Translations under genes and position numbers: made by a program
NCBI GenBank assembly: GCA_964542875.1
Contig: CAZIWA010000045.1
Coordinates: 1-39,493, forward strand
Reading direction: 5' to 3'
DNA: 39,493 bases
Source: CAZGOM01 sp964542875
GTDB lineage: Bacteria; Planctomycetota; Phycisphaerae; Phycisphaerales; Phycisphaeraceae
The notes under the pieces: generated by a model
Database searches by the model: none
Told to the model about the DNA's origin: nothing
The model's input: only the letters and a program-made list of their open reading frames with translations
Shown here: piece after piece, positions 30,581 through 39,391 of the stretch
Numbering within the stretch: the first letter of the stretch is position 1
How the letters are laid out: each line of letters starts with the position of its first letter

Positions 30581-33500
30581 ATGCCGACGATCAAAACAAT
30601 TAAACCGGGTGGCGGTGGCGACTACACCAGCCTTCAGGACTGGTGGGACTGGGCAAAGACTCAGGCCACAGCCGACCAGTGGGCCGAGTGCTACAGCGGC
30701 AATCTGGGGCCGCTGGACGCCACCACTGGCACCACGTTCACCCCGGACGCCACGCTCTACCCGCGTATTTACGTCGCCAGCGGGCATCAGCACGCGATGG
30801 CCTGGGATGACACCAAGGCCCACATCTACGTTGCAGATATGGCTGGCCCGGAATTTGTCGTGGCGATTCAGGTGGACTACATGCAGGTCCAGGGGCTCCA
30901 GATCAAGGCTGGCCCGGTCGGCGGCGGCAGCGGCGGCGGCCAGATCCTCTGCACCAACTGGTCTGGAGCCTCAGGCACAGGGGCGGGTCTGCTTGAGGAT
31001 CTGCTGATCATCGCCGAGGGCGCATCAAACACCATCATCGGGATCACCACTTATCCGCGCAGTGACGGCCGCGTCTGCGCAATGCGAAATTGCCTCGTTT
31101 ATGGGTGCGGAACTGCCGGGATCTACGCTATTCAACATCAGGCCAATACGCATATCGATAACTGCGGGATCGTTGAGTGTGGTAATGCCAGCGGCACCGG
31201 CCTACGCAATGTGGCTGTGAGCTTTGACGACCTTGTCGTCCGAAACACATACGTCATGTCGACCGGGTCGGCGCAGTGCTTCAATCACACCTATTTCCCT
31301 ACCACTTTCAAGCTCTATAACTGCTTTTCATCCGATGATTCGATCGACACCTATACCAACACCGACTGTGTGACCGATATTGCCACCTCGGGCCAGGTGG
31401 AGGACCTGGACGCCGATTGGCGCGTGGCCTCGGGGTCTGACTTTATCGATGCCGGCATGGATCTGTCCGCAGACTTCACGGCTGACGCGCTGGGCAACAT
31501 CCGGGAAGTCCCCTGGTGGATCGGACCACACCAGGATGCTCCGCCCACGCCGATTCCGTCGCCTGTGCGGTCCACGCGGGTGGATGATTTCGACACGTCG
31601 GAACTCATCAATCCCAATCATCCGCTGACATCCGGCCTCCAGATGCTCTTGGCGCCCGTCCTGGGGCCGGGGTTGGGCTCGATCGACCTCGTACGGCGCA
31701 TGCGCCTGGCGCGTGCAGGATCCCCCCTCCCGGCGCTGGCCGGTGAACGCGAGTGGGGCCAGGCCTGGCAGTTTTCCGGTGGGCGCCTGGCCTCTGCTCG
31801 CGCGCCCTGGTCATCCCGTGGAGGCCCATACACGCTGTCTGTGCTGGCCAGGGGTGCTAATTTCGAAATCGGTAGCACCCTCGTACGCTTCGGATCCATT
31901 GTCACGGGCGTAAATCTCCTGATGTTTTTCGTCTCGGGCGGCATCCAGGTTAATCCCTTGTATGTCGACTCAGGGACACCATCCAACATGCCGGTGGTGA
32001 CATCAGCATCCACCTCGGCCATGAGCCTGATCAGTGTGATTTTCGACGGCGACAGGCTCTCCATCTGGCAAAACGACAATCACCTTGTCTCGTCATCGAT
32101 CGACCTCCCCGGTCACGAGCTGGTAGCTGGCTCAGGCATCCAGGTGGGCGCCGGCAATGCCGCATCAGACACGGGATGGCCCCTGGTCGGCGCTGTGGCC
32201 GGCATGGCGCTCTGGGATCACGTCATTGCCCCGTCAGACCTGGCACGCCTTTCGATGCCAGCCGGATTTTTTGCACTGCTGCAAAGAGAACGGCCGCGCC
32301 GGCATCGCCGCCACAATCTCTTGGTCGCCACATGTGAGCTGGAGGCTGTTTTCACGGCCACCAGCAGTGACATTCTGCACGCAAACGCTACCTGTGAGCT
32401 TGATGCGGTTTTTACTGTCACATCCACAGATCGCCTGCGCGCCAATGCCACTTGTGAGCTGGAGGCAGTCTTCACCGTCACGTCCACGGATGAGCTGGTG
32501 GATCCGCCGTCCACCTGTGAGCTGACGGCCGATTTCACTGTTTTTTCGACTGATGTTCTGTATTCCAACGCTACTTGTGAGCTTGAGGCCGTGTTCACCG
32601 TCACATCGTCCGGCTCAGTCCGCCTGGCGGCGCTCTGCGAGTTGGAGGCGGTCTTCACCGTCACCAGCTCTGGTGGGCCTGTGTTGTTGGCCGAGTGTGA
32701 GCTGGAGGCTGTGTTTACGGCCACTTCAACGGATGTTGTCACCGCTAGTTATGCCTGGGCTGATTTTGAGGTTCCAGCGTGGGGCGAGTTCGCCACAGGC
32801 GTTCAGGGCCTGGGCGGCGGTGTGGCGCTCAGCCAGGTGGGCCTGGCTGATGGCTCATTCCCCGATCGCGGCCAGGTGAGCCTGCGGGCGACGTGCTCGG
32901 GTGCGGCGGGATCCGGCTGGGTGGCTGTGGACCTTCAGGAGACACGGCTCCGGACGTTCACCCGCCTGATGTTCGCCCAGGGCACGTTGGCCGGCGCCGG
33001 CCAGGTCTGTATCGCCGAGGCCGGCAACGGCGTGGATGCGTGCTGGCGCCTGCTGGTGGTGCCGGACACCGGCGCTCTGGTGCTGGAGCTCCCCCTGGGA
33101 CACTCGATTTCAGCCGCTCTGCATGGTCTGGCATGGGCGTGCCTGGAGGTGATGTATGACGCCGATGCCGGCAGCGCATCCCTCTGGGTCGATGGTGTGC
33201 TGGCCGACACCGTGACAGATGAGGACCTGGAGGGCGTGGCGCCCGATCGCGTGATGGTAGGCGTGCTGGACGGCGCATCAGGCACCACGGGCTATCTCCT
33301 TCTGGACGAGGTCCGGGTGCGGTCGCACCGGGCCGGGCCGGTGTTTGTGCGTCCAGTGCTGCAAAACATGAGTGATTCGGCCCGGTGGATCGTGCTGGCA
33401 AATGCCGACGCACCGGACGCGATCGCATTCGCAAACGAGTGCATCAACGCCCAGGGCCTGCCGTGGTCCAATGTGGCGCTCGTGAGCGCGGGGGACCCCA

Positions 33501-34858
33501 GCGGGGCCGGACTCGATGAGGCGGGCTACGACAGCCTCTACGCGGCCCTGGTGGCCTTCTTGGTGGATCACCGCTACGGCACATCCATCGGCGGCATTAT
33601 CGTGGCGCCAGGCTTCCCGGCGCTGGGCCTGGTGGAGATCGGCGCAGATCTTGTTTATCTCTCCGCACTCTTGGCCTTGGGCGACGGCACTACATCATCC
33701 CGCGCAAACCCGCGCTATCTTCCCGGCCCGGTGGACGCGATGGACCTTCCCGGCCGCTCCAGCCTCCTGCGCGCACCTGGCGCGGGCTTCCTGGTGATGG
33801 ACGCTTACACGGGACAGACCTCTCAAGCCGCTGCACTTGTGGATTCATACGGGTTTTCGGCCCTCACCGTTGCTGACAAACTGGCCGCGCCCAGTTCTTC
33901 AGGAGCCTGGCCGACTCTGGACGCCTGGCGTGGATCGATCCAGGCCCAAGGCCTCATGCTTCGCCCCTCTGTGGGCGCAGGCAAGGGCAATTCCATTGAG
34001 CTGATCCGGTCAACGGCTGAAGATTTCTCGGTGACTGGTCAAACCCGCGCGCTCTTCGTCGGTGCTGGCAGCATCGATGCTTACCTCGCCGTGGATCCGG
34101 GCGGCTATGCCTACGCCATTGCCGGCGACGGTGCGGATCTGCCCAACCCTGCCGCTCTCTTTGCGGCGCTCAATGCCGGCTGGACCATGGCCGAGGCGCT
34201 GGGCGTGGCCTGTCCGACGCTGGGAGCCTCATTCCTGGCGCTGGGCGACCCGCTGGGCCTGCTGAAGACTCCCAAGCAGGGCTATCACGTCTATGAGCGC
34301 GAAACCCGTACATCCGCCGCTGAGCTGGTGGCCTGCGTGCCGGCCGGCATCACCACTGTCACGCTCTCTGGTTACGCCCCCGGCGATCAGCGGTACTACG
34401 AAGTCCGGGCCGTCAGCCGGACGGGCAAAGAGGATGCAGAGCCCCAGCGCCTGGTTTCTGCGCGGTTTGCCGATAGCGGGAGCCTGGTGCAGGCCGCGCC
34501 GAATCCGCCCGTTTCCTTGCGTTTGGAGCGCCGGGCCGGGGGCCGCGTCCTCTGCACCTGGGCGTATGTCGCCGCCCAGCAGGCCGCGCCGGTCAAGGCG
34601 TTCCGGGTGTTTGTGGCGATTGGCGTGTCGCCTGTTTTCAACTTCTCAACTCCTGCCGGCAGCCTGGTGATCAATGGTCAATTAAGCCAGGGATTCCGAT
34701 TCCTGGCCGGCCCTTTCGCGGATGGCGCCGTTGTGAATGTCATCGTCCGCTCTGAAGCCGCCACCGGCGCACGCGAAAACAACTTGTTTGCGGCTCAAAT
34801 CACCGCCGACGCCAGTGCGCCGGCCACACCCACGTCATTGGAGGTGGAGATTGATTGA
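30581..34858 (+). CDS. Giant multidomain tail fibre protein
   Basis: The 1425-residue protein begins with a beta-helix-like part (about residues 1-310, 'TIKPGGGGDYTSLQDWWDWA'), then a LamG/concanavalin-like domain (about 345-575, 'GPYTLSVLARGANFEIGSTL'). Seven 20-residue repeats of CELEAVFTVTSTD type follow (585-720), then a second LamG-like part (about 725-920). An alpha/beta domain with 'ARWIVLANADAPDAIAFANE' comes next (about 930-1240), resembling the TIGR03790 start pattern. Fn3-like strands end the chain. It is the likely host-recognition fibre. No chaperone gene is evident. Confidence 0.75.
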   Translation: MPTIKTIKPGGGGDYTSLQDWWDWAKTQATADQWAECYSGNLGPLDATTGTTFTPDATLYPRIYVASGHQHAMAWDDTKAHIYVADMAGPEFVVAIQVDYMQVQGLQIKAGPVGGGSGGGQILCTNWSGASGTGAGLLEDLLIIAEGASNTIIGITTYPRSDGRVCAMRNCLVYGCGTAGIYAIQHQANTHIDNCGIVECGNASGTGLRNVAVSFDDLVVRNTYVMSTGSAQCFNHTYFPTTFKLYNCFSSDDSIDTYTNTDCVTDIATSGQVEDLDADWRVASGSDFIDAGMDLSADFTADALGNIREVPWWIGPHQDAPPTPIPSPVRSTRVDDFDTSELINPNHPLTSGLQMLLAPVLGPGLGSIDLVRRMRLARAGSPLPALAGEREWGQAWQFSGGRLASARAPWSSRGGPYTLSVLARGANFEIGSTLVRFGSIVTGVNLLMFFVSGGIQVNPLYVDSGTPSNMPVVTSASTSAMSLISVIFDGDRLSIWQNDNHLVSSSIDLPGHELVAGSGIQVGAGNAASDTGWPLVGAVAGMALWDHVIAPSDLARLSMPAGFFALLQRERPRRHRRHNLLVATCELEAVFTATSSDILHANATCELDAVFTVTSTDRLRANATCELEAVFTVTSTDELVDPPSTCELTADFTVFSTDVLYSNATCELEAVFTVTSSGSVRLAALCELEAVFTVTSSGGPVLLAECELEAVFTATSTDVVTASYAWADFEVPAWGEFATGVQGLGGGVALSQVGLADGSFPDRGQVSLRATCSGAAGSGWVAVDLQETRLRTFTRLMFAQGTLAGAGQVCIAEAGNGVDACWRLLVVPDTGALVLELPLGHSISAALHGLAWACLEVMYDADAGSASLWVDGVLADTVTDEDLEGVAPDRVMVGVLDGASGTTGYLLLDEVRVRSHRAGPVFVRPVLQNMSDSARWIVLANADAPDAIAFANECINAQGLPWSNVALVSAGDPSGAGLDEAGYDSLYAALVAFLVDHRYGTSIGGIIVAPGFPALGLVEIGADLVYLSALLALGDGTTSSRANPRYLPGPVDAMDLPGRSSLLRAPGAGFLVMDAYTGQTSQAAALVDSYGFSALTVADKLAAPSSSGAWPTLDAWRGSIQAQGLMLRPSVGAGKGNSIELIRSTAEDFSVTGQTRALFVGAGSIDAYLAVDPGGYAYAIAGDGADLPNPAALFAALNAGWTMAEALGVACPTLGASFLALGDPLGLLKTPKQGYHVYERETRTSAAELVACVPAGITTVTLSGYAPGDQRYYEVRAVSRTGKEDAEPQRLVSARFADSGSLVQAAPNPPVSLRLERRAGGRVLCTWAYVAAQQAAPVKAFRVFVAIGVSPVFNFSTPAGSLVINGQLSQGFRFLAGPFADGAVVNVIVRSEAATGARENNLFAAQITADASAPATPTSLEVEID
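32327..32745 (+). repeat. Seven in-frame 60-base repeats in the fibre gene
   Basis: Units start at TGT/TGC codons at 32333, 32393, 32453, 32516, 32576, 32636 and 32696, spaced 60 bases except one of 63. Each encodes Cys-Glu-Leu-Glu-Ala-Val-Phe-Thr-Val-Thr-Ser and a variable linker. The unit DNA sequences differ while the protein is kept, so the repeats are selected as protein rather than recent slippage. Confidence 0.85.
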
Positions 34859-35324
34859 TAAAGACCAACTTTCGTTGTTCGGTGCGCTACCTGTTCCGAC
34901 TGAGGGCAAGTTGGTGGTTGCATCGCCCGTTCCCGTTGTCACAGGCGAAGTGATCGAGCGGGAAACGCTGCCTGCCCGGCAAGGCGAGCAGTTTGAACAG
35001 CAGACGAAATTTCCGGCTGAGATTCCGATCGACGTGGTCGGTGATCTAACACACCTTGGATTCCATGCGCGTGTTTCCAAGGTGTTTGGGACGCATCGGT
35101 TTTGCTATGCCTGGGTCACCATCGTGGTGGGCAAGGAAGAGCACAAGTTAAGCGTCGATTTGGTGGCCTCTCGCGCAAAACAACTCTTATCACGCAAATT
35201 GGGCAAACGGGTGCGGGTTCGCGGGATTGCAGTTGTCGAGAAGCCGACAAGCCGCTTCCACAGCATGAAAAACGGAAAAATCGAGCCCGTACAGCGCAAG
35301 AAAAAGGGGGCGAAACGTGGCTAA
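34851..35324 (+). CDS. Clamp-binding-motif protein beside DnaB
   Basis: TTG 34851 follows GGAGGTGGAG and overlaps the fibre stop. The 157-residue protein begins 'LIDKDQLSLFGALPVP', holding QLSLF at residues 6-10, the canonical bacterial beta-sliding-clamp binding pentapeptide. The rest ('LTHLGFHARVSKVFGTHRFC', then 'AWVTIVVGKEEHKLSVDLVA') is beta-rich, like an OB or SSB-type fold, with a Lys-rich C-terminus. Its place three genes before DnaB suggests a replication partner that ties the helicase or DNA to the host clamp. Family unknown; the clamp link is inferred from the motif. Confidence 0.6.
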   Translation: MIDKDQLSLFGALPVPTEGKLVVASPVPVVTGEVIERETLPARQGEQFEQQTKFPAEIPIDVVGDLTHLGFHARVSKVFGTHRFCYAWVTIVVGKEEHKLSVDLVASRAKQLLSRKLGKRVRVRGIAVVEKPTSRFHSMKNGKIEPVQRKKKGAKRG

Positions 35325-35670
35325 TCATGCTCTCACTAAGCCTGAGATATTCGCCCCTCGGCCCGCCGACTGTTATCCCCGCCAGCTCACTCTGGAGCTG
35401 GTGGCCCAAGTGCAGAGCGTTCTGCTCGACTACCTCGCTAAGCGTTCCACGGTGACGGTGCAGATCAGCGACGGGACAGGTCGAATTCACACGTTAATGG
35501 CTCACTTTCCGCTTTTGCGCGGCCAAACCATCGCTAAAGACGTTGGCGTTTTCGCAAAAGTCCGCGGCTCGGTCGAGATTGCCTCGCCGGACGATGTGGT
35601 CCACACGATCAACAGTCCCGCAATCACGCCGTTTAACGCGGCCGGCCCCAAACATCGGAGGCGCGCATGA
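35317..35670 (+). CDS. Small protein of the replication cluster
   Basis: GTG 35317 overlaps the upstream stop. The 117-residue protein has helical and beta parts ('QLTLELVAQVQSVLLDYLAK', 'STVTVQISDGTGRIHTLMAH') with a basic C-terminus ('GPKHRRRA'). No recognised motif; position between the QLSLF protein and the Cys-rich protein suggests a replication accessory. Confidence 0.5.
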   Translation: MANHALTKPEIFAPRPADCYPRQLTLELVAQVQSVLLDYLAKRSTVTVQISDGTGRIHTLMAHFPLLRGQTIAKDVGVFAKVRGSVEIASPDDVVHTINSPAITPFNAAGPKHRRRA

Positions 35671-36281
35671 CCAAGCATCTTTTCAATCCTGGCGTGATTT
35701 TGTCGCCCGGTCGTCTGCGGTGCCCGTGCCCTGATAAGGCCCCGATAATCCGCGAAAACATCTCTCAAAAGCAGGTACGCGCCACTTGCTCCAAGGCGGG
35801 ATGCCCCTGGAGTCAGATGGTTCCCGGCCAGTTGCCTGCCCACATGGCGCCCAATCCCACCAAGGGTTGCGTCGCATCGACGCAACCGCCTGCCCCAGCG
35901 CCTGCCCCAGCGCCTGCCCCAGCGCCTGCCCCAGCGCCTGCCCCAGCTTGGCAACCCGTCACCTTAACGCTTAGCGGCGATGCACGCCATTACCCCGAAG
36001 AGTGGGGGCCGCCCCATGATCGCCGGCTCACCTGTTCCTGCGGAAATCCAGACCCTTCCCATTTATCGCAGATGACTCCTCAGCCTGAAACTCCGGCGCT
36101 GGTCATCCGCTGGCCAGATCCACGCTGCCAGATCGATGAATGCCGCGATGAGGGCGTAATGACCGTGACCAACCACAAGTGGCTCTGCCAACGTCATATC
36201 ACGCGCTGGGTCCATGCAGGTTGCCCCCGTGATTCTGCAATGAAGCTGTTTCTTGATTTAGTCCAGGAGTTCAAGCTGTGA
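35667..36281 (+). CDS. Cys-rich protein with Pro-Ala linker, DnaB operon
   Basis: ATG 35667 overlaps the previous gene as ATGA. The 204-residue protein has several Cys pairs ('RCPCPDK', 'TCSKAGCPW', 'LTCSCGN', 'CQIDECRD', 'WLCQRH') suggesting two zinc-binding modules. They are joined by a Pro-Ala linker encoded by five identical 12-base repeats. Basic helical C-terminus. A nucleic-acid or helicase-loader-like adaptor role is possible, since it ends by overlapping the DnaB start, but no known loader motif is seen. Confidence 0.5.
   Translation: MTKHLFNPGVILSPGRLRCPCPDKAPIIRENISQKQVRATCSKAGCPWSQMVPGQLPAHMAPNPTKGCVASTQPPAPAPAPAPAPAPAPAPAPAWQPVTLTLSGDARHYPEEWGPPHDRRLTCSCGNPDPSHLSQMTPQPETPALVIRWPDPRCQIDECRDEGVMTVTNHKWLCQRHITRWVHAGCPRDSAMKLFLDLVQEFKL
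35888..35947 (+). repeat. Five perfect 12-base tandem repeats
   Basis: Five copies of gcctgccccagc run without interruption, encoding a Pro-Ala linker of the Cys-rich protein. Copy number would vary by slippage, changing only linker length because the unit is a multiple of three. Confidence 0.9.
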
Positions 36282-37660
36282 AACCCAACTACAAACCCCA
36301 GGTCATCCAGATCGGCCCATTGTTCGATAAGCTGCCGCCTGCGGCTTTGGAGGCGGAATGCGCTCTTCTGGGGTCGATGATCCTTGATCAAAGGGTGATC
36401 TCCGACGTAGTGGAAATCATCAAGGATGGGGATGATTTCTCCAAGCCCGGGCACTCGGCGATCTACGAAGCACTGGTCTATCTCTACGACCACAATATCC
36501 CTGTCGATATCGTGCAGGTGACTCAGCGTCTCCAGGACACACAGCACCTGGAGACGCTGGGCGGCGTTGACTACCTGGTGATGCTGGCCGAGTCCGTCCC
36601 CTCGGCCACCAGCGCGCCGTACTATGCGAAGACTGTGCGCGAAAAGGCGATGCTGCGATCCCTGATCGATGTGGCCGGCCGCACGCTGCACACCGCCTAC
36701 ACGACGGCTGATCCGGTCGCTGAACAATTGGACGCCGCCGAGCAGGCAATCTTTGCGCTTGCCGAGGCGAAGACGACCGGGGAGGCCACGGACCTCAATA
36801 CCCTGCTTCAGGAGACCTATCAGAAGCTGGAGAACCACGACGGCAAAGTGATCTCCGGCTTGGCGACGGGGTTCATGCGCCTGGATGAGCTCACATCAGG
36901 CCTGCAAAACGGTGAACTGATCATCGTGGCGGCGCGGCCCTCACTCGGAAAAACGGCTTTTGCGGTCAACATCGCCGAATACATCGCTTGTGACCTGCGT
37001 GAGCCGGTGGCGATCTTTTCGCTGGAAATGAGCAAGCAGCAGCTGGCCCAGCGCATTCTCTGCTCCAGGAGCGGGGTGGACTCTCACCGGCTCAGAACCA
37101 ACATGCTCAGAGCTGATGACTGGCAGGATCTTCAGCGCGCGGTCGGCGAGCTGGCCGATGCACCCATGTTCATCGACGACACGCCGGGCCTGAGCCTGCT
37201 GGCCCTGCGCGCCAAGGCCCGCCGCTTGGCCGCCCGCCACCACATCCGGTGCATCGTGGTGGACTACCTGCAACTGATGAGCGGTCCCAAGAGCGATTCA
37301 CGCGAACAGGAAGTCTCGGCCATGTCGCGCGGCATCAAGGCCCTGGCCCGGGAGCTTTCCGTGCCTGTGATCTGCCTCAGCCAGCTCAACCGAGGGCCGG
37401 AGTCCCGGGAAGGCCACCGGCCGCGTATGAGCGATCTGCGCGAGTCTGGGGCCATCGAGCAGGACGCAGACGTGATCCTCATGCTGCACCGGGAAGACTA
37501 CTACCACCGGGGCGATCCCGACCATCAGGCCGACAACATCGCCGAGGTGATCATCGCCAAACAGCGCAATGGCCCGACCGACATCGTGAAGCTCCAGTTC
37601 GACGGGGGAACCACCCGTTTCCAAAACCTCGCCGGCAACTACGCCCAGGAGGATCAATAA
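36278..37660 (+). CDS. dnaB: Replicative DNA helicase, DnaB family
   Basis: GTG 36278 overlaps the upstream stop. The 460-residue protein is full length for DnaB. The N-terminal domain runs over residues about 15-120 ('ALEAECALLGSMILDQRVIS'), a linker follows, and the RecA-like motor has Walker A 'ARPSLGKT' near residue 220, 'IFSLEMSKQQLAQRIL', Walker B 'CIVVDYLQLM' near residue 326 and 'SQLNRGPE'. The 'DLRESGAIEQDAD' arginine-finger region follows. It is an intact hexameric helicase. In Mu the host DnaB does this job, so a phage copy in a transposing phage is unusual. No phage primase or loader is obvious; the two small genes ahead are candidates. Confidence 0.97.
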   Translation: MKPNYKPQVIQIGPLFDKLPPAALEAECALLGSMILDQRVISDVVEIIKDGDDFSKPGHSAIYEALVYLYDHNIPVDIVQVTQRLQDTQHLETLGGVDYLVMLAESVPSATSAPYYAKTVREKAMLRSLIDVAGRTLHTAYTTADPVAEQLDAAEQAIFALAEAKTTGEATDLNTLLQETYQKLENHDGKVISGLATGFMRLDELTSGLQNGELIIVAARPSLGKTAFAVNIAEYIACDLREPVAIFSLEMSKQQLAQRILCSRSGVDSHRLRTNMLRADDWQDLQRAVGELADAPMFIDDTPGLSLLALRAKARRLAARHHIRCIVVDYLQLMSGPKSDSREQEVSAMSRGIKALARELSVPVICLSQLNRGPESREGHRPRMSDLRESGAIEQDADVILMLHREDYYHRGDPDHQADNIAEVIIAKQRNGPTDIVKLQFDGGTTRFQNLAGNYAQEDQ

Positions 37661-38157
37661 TGGCAACCAGACAGGAACAATTCCAAGCCAGCAGTGACTA
37701 CCGCGATCCAGTGCGCCAGGTAGGCGGGGGCGCCATGGATCCGACCGGTGGTTTTTACGCCAAAATCAGCGCCTTCAGTGCGCCAGTCGTGCTGGAGGCG
37801 GGGGCCGCGCGATGGCTCTATACCTGGTCAAAAGTGACCATCGGTCCCGGCCCGCTTTATCACCCAGTTCAAGACCCAAACTTCCATTCTGGGAAGTTTG
37901 GGTCAGCCATCAACATCGCTGAGCTCACTCACATCCCCAAGGTCGGAGTGGTGCCGCTGTATGTCGCCGACGTGCAATGCAATCCGGACGCAGGGCCTAC
38001 CGGTTATCCGGCCATATGGAGTCCCCGGCCGGTCGGTGAAAAGTTTCCCCAAGTCGTTTGGATGTGGTTTGAACGCGCGGAAGACGCTGAAGGCAACCCC
38101 ATCCGCCTCCCAGTGTTCTTTTGCCGCAACAGCCACGACGGCGTCTGTGCGTTTTAA
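37660..38157 (+). CDS. Probable structural protein with an internal perfect hairpin
   Basis: ATG 37660 overlaps the helicase TAA and follows AGGAGG. The 165-residue protein is beta-rich ('RWLYTWSKVTIGPGPLYHPV', 'GVVPLYVADVQCNPDAGPTG', 'PQVVWMWFERAEDAEGNPIR') without membrane or catalytic motifs. Such proteins sit beside tail-tip genes in several phages. Its gene has the 13-bp hairpin noted separately. Function is inferred only from strand composition and place. Confidence 0.5.
   Translation: MATRQEQFQASSDYRDPVRQVGGGAMDPTGGFYAKISAFSAPVVLEAGAARWLYTWSKVTIGPGPLYHPVQDPNFHSGKFGSAINIAELTHIPKVGVVPLYVADVQCNPDAGPTGYPAIWSPRPVGEKFPQVVWMWFERAEDAEGNPIRLPVFFCRNSHDGVCAF
37873..37904 (+). promoter_or_regulatory. 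13-bp perfect inverted repeat inside a coding region
   Basis: GACCCAAACTTCC (37873-37885) and GGAAGTTTGGGTC (37892-37904) are exact inverted copies with a 6-base loop, within the reading frame. It has no U-run. A stem of this length in coding mRNA can pause ribosomes or regulate decay. Confidence 0.75.
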
Positions 38158-38169
38158 AAGGAACTGATC

Positions 38170-39285
38170 GTGTCCAATCACCGAATGTGCTGCTGTGCCC
38201 CCTGGAAAATCCTGCACAAATTTAGTGCGACGGGTGTTTTATTGTGGTCGGTGGCTCCATCGTTTTTGCGGTTTCCGCCCGGCACGGGGGCCATGCGCAT
38301 TTGGTTGATTGGTGGCCGTCTCATTGCTCAAGTCACAGGGTATGCCGAGGGCTCATATGGTGTTTGGCTGGTAGAGGTTGATACATCAACTGGGGAAATT
38401 GGTCTCCGGAAGCAAGTGGATGCCTACCGCGCCATCGTTTACGACGGCACGTATCTATATGGATGCAATGCCCAAGTTGTTCACCGGATCAGCGTCACGA
38501 CCTTCGAGGTGTTGGAGATTGGGTATTGGAGAGATGGCACGTGGACCACTCCCACCATTGCCCTTGATGGTTACCTGATCGGATATTACGGCCCATCTAG
38601 CCCAGTCAATTATTCAGCATTCGACACGTCAACCATGCTTGGTGTGACTTTCAGCGCCCCAACCATCATTTATGAGCTGGACGCTTATTTGTGCGTTGAT
38701 GGGGCGTTCGCCCAGGGCATTTGGCGGCGGTGGGAGATCGGGACAATTAGCGGGTACGGCCAAAGTCCTCTGGACCAAGTCCCGGGCTGGGAGGTTCCAT
38801 CATTTCGCAGGGTATCGGGGCTGCCGGTGGTGGCGGGTGGATATGTCTTCGCCGTCGCCCCGGTGGGAACTCCCCCGGGTGGCACGCCTGTGTTCCGGGG
38901 CACCCAGATCACGCGGGTGCCTGTTTCGGACGGCACGCACACGCCTGAAGTCATCTATCAGGCCAATGCTGCTGGTCCGTGGCGGTCGCTGCCTTACCCC
39001 AGCCCTCAGATGGTGAGTGCATCAGAGGAACGCCTGGCTATCGCCTCCAGTGGCACATCCACACACGTTTTCGGCGAGTCGTTTGCGCCCAACCCAGAAC
39101 AGGAGTTCGCCATTGCCGTCATGGATCTCGATGGGGCAATGATCTGGGTGCTGCCTGCTTGGCCGGTTTCTTCGATCGACTACAAACCCCGGACCTACAC
39201 CGAATGCCTGGTGATGGATCCCGGCAACCACATTGTCTATGCCGGCACATCGCCGGTGAGCACTCTGGCATTGGAGGTGGAGTGA
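38170..39285 (+). CDS. Probable beta-propeller tail protein
   Basis: GTG 38170 follows AAGGA. The 371-residue protein has a Cys cluster near the start ('MCCCAPWKIL') and repeated strand units such as 'RIWLIGGRLIAQVTG', 'YDGTYLYGCNAQVVHRIS', 'VSASEERLAIASSGTSTHVF' and 'FAIAVMDLDGAMIWVLPAWP'. These are typical of WD or PQQ-like propeller blades. As the last gene before the right end it may be a variable receptor-binding protein. The fold is a visual estimate. Confidence 0.55.
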   Translation: MSNHRMCCCAPWKILHKFSATGVLLWSVAPSFLRFPPGTGAMRIWLIGGRLIAQVTGYAEGSYGVWLVEVDTSTGEIGLRKQVDAYRAIVYDGTYLYGCNAQVVHRISVTTFEVLEIGYWRDGTWTTPTIALDGYLIGYYGPSSPVNYSAFDTSTMLGVTFSAPTIIYELDAYLCVDGAFAQGIWRRWEIGTISGYGQSPLDQVPGWEVPSFRRVSGLPVVAGGYVFAVAPVGTPPGGTPVFRGTQITRVPVSDGTHTPEVIYQANAAGPWRSLPYPSPQMVSASEERLAIASSGTSTHVFGESFAPNPEQEFAIAVMDLDGAMIWVLPAWPVSSIDYKPRTYTECLVMDPGNHIVYAGTSPVSTLALEVE

Positions 39286-39352
39286 TTAAAGATCCTTTAA
39301 GGATCATTTAAAGGTCTGGCATTGCCTGACTACCACCCCTAAAAACGACCTA

Positions 39353-39375
39353 ACCCGCTCAAACGCGGGTGTTTT
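39353..39375 (+). terminator. Rho-independent terminator at the end of the right arm
   Basis: ACCCGC (39353-39358) pairs with GCGGGT (39365-39370) and is followed by GTTTT. It lies 68 bases after the last rightward stop and directly before the right-end transposase sites. It should stop transcription before it enters flanking DNA. A second hairpin GATCCTT/AAGGATC near 39289-39304 may assist. Confidence 0.65.
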
Positions 39376-39391
39376 AGCTTGGTAATCTATG

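Noticed and set aside
32333..32745. CRISPR-like regular spacing
   Set aside because: The 60-base periodicity is in frame, units diverge at synonymous sites and no spacers or cas genes exist. It is a protein repeat.
30581..34858. Diversity-generating retroelement target
   Set aside because: No reverse transcriptase and no template-like repeat were seen in the window.
37249..38157. Upstream extension of the gene at 37660
   Set aside because: It would overlap most of DnaB out of frame. ATG 37660 has AGGAGG and overlaps the helicase stop.
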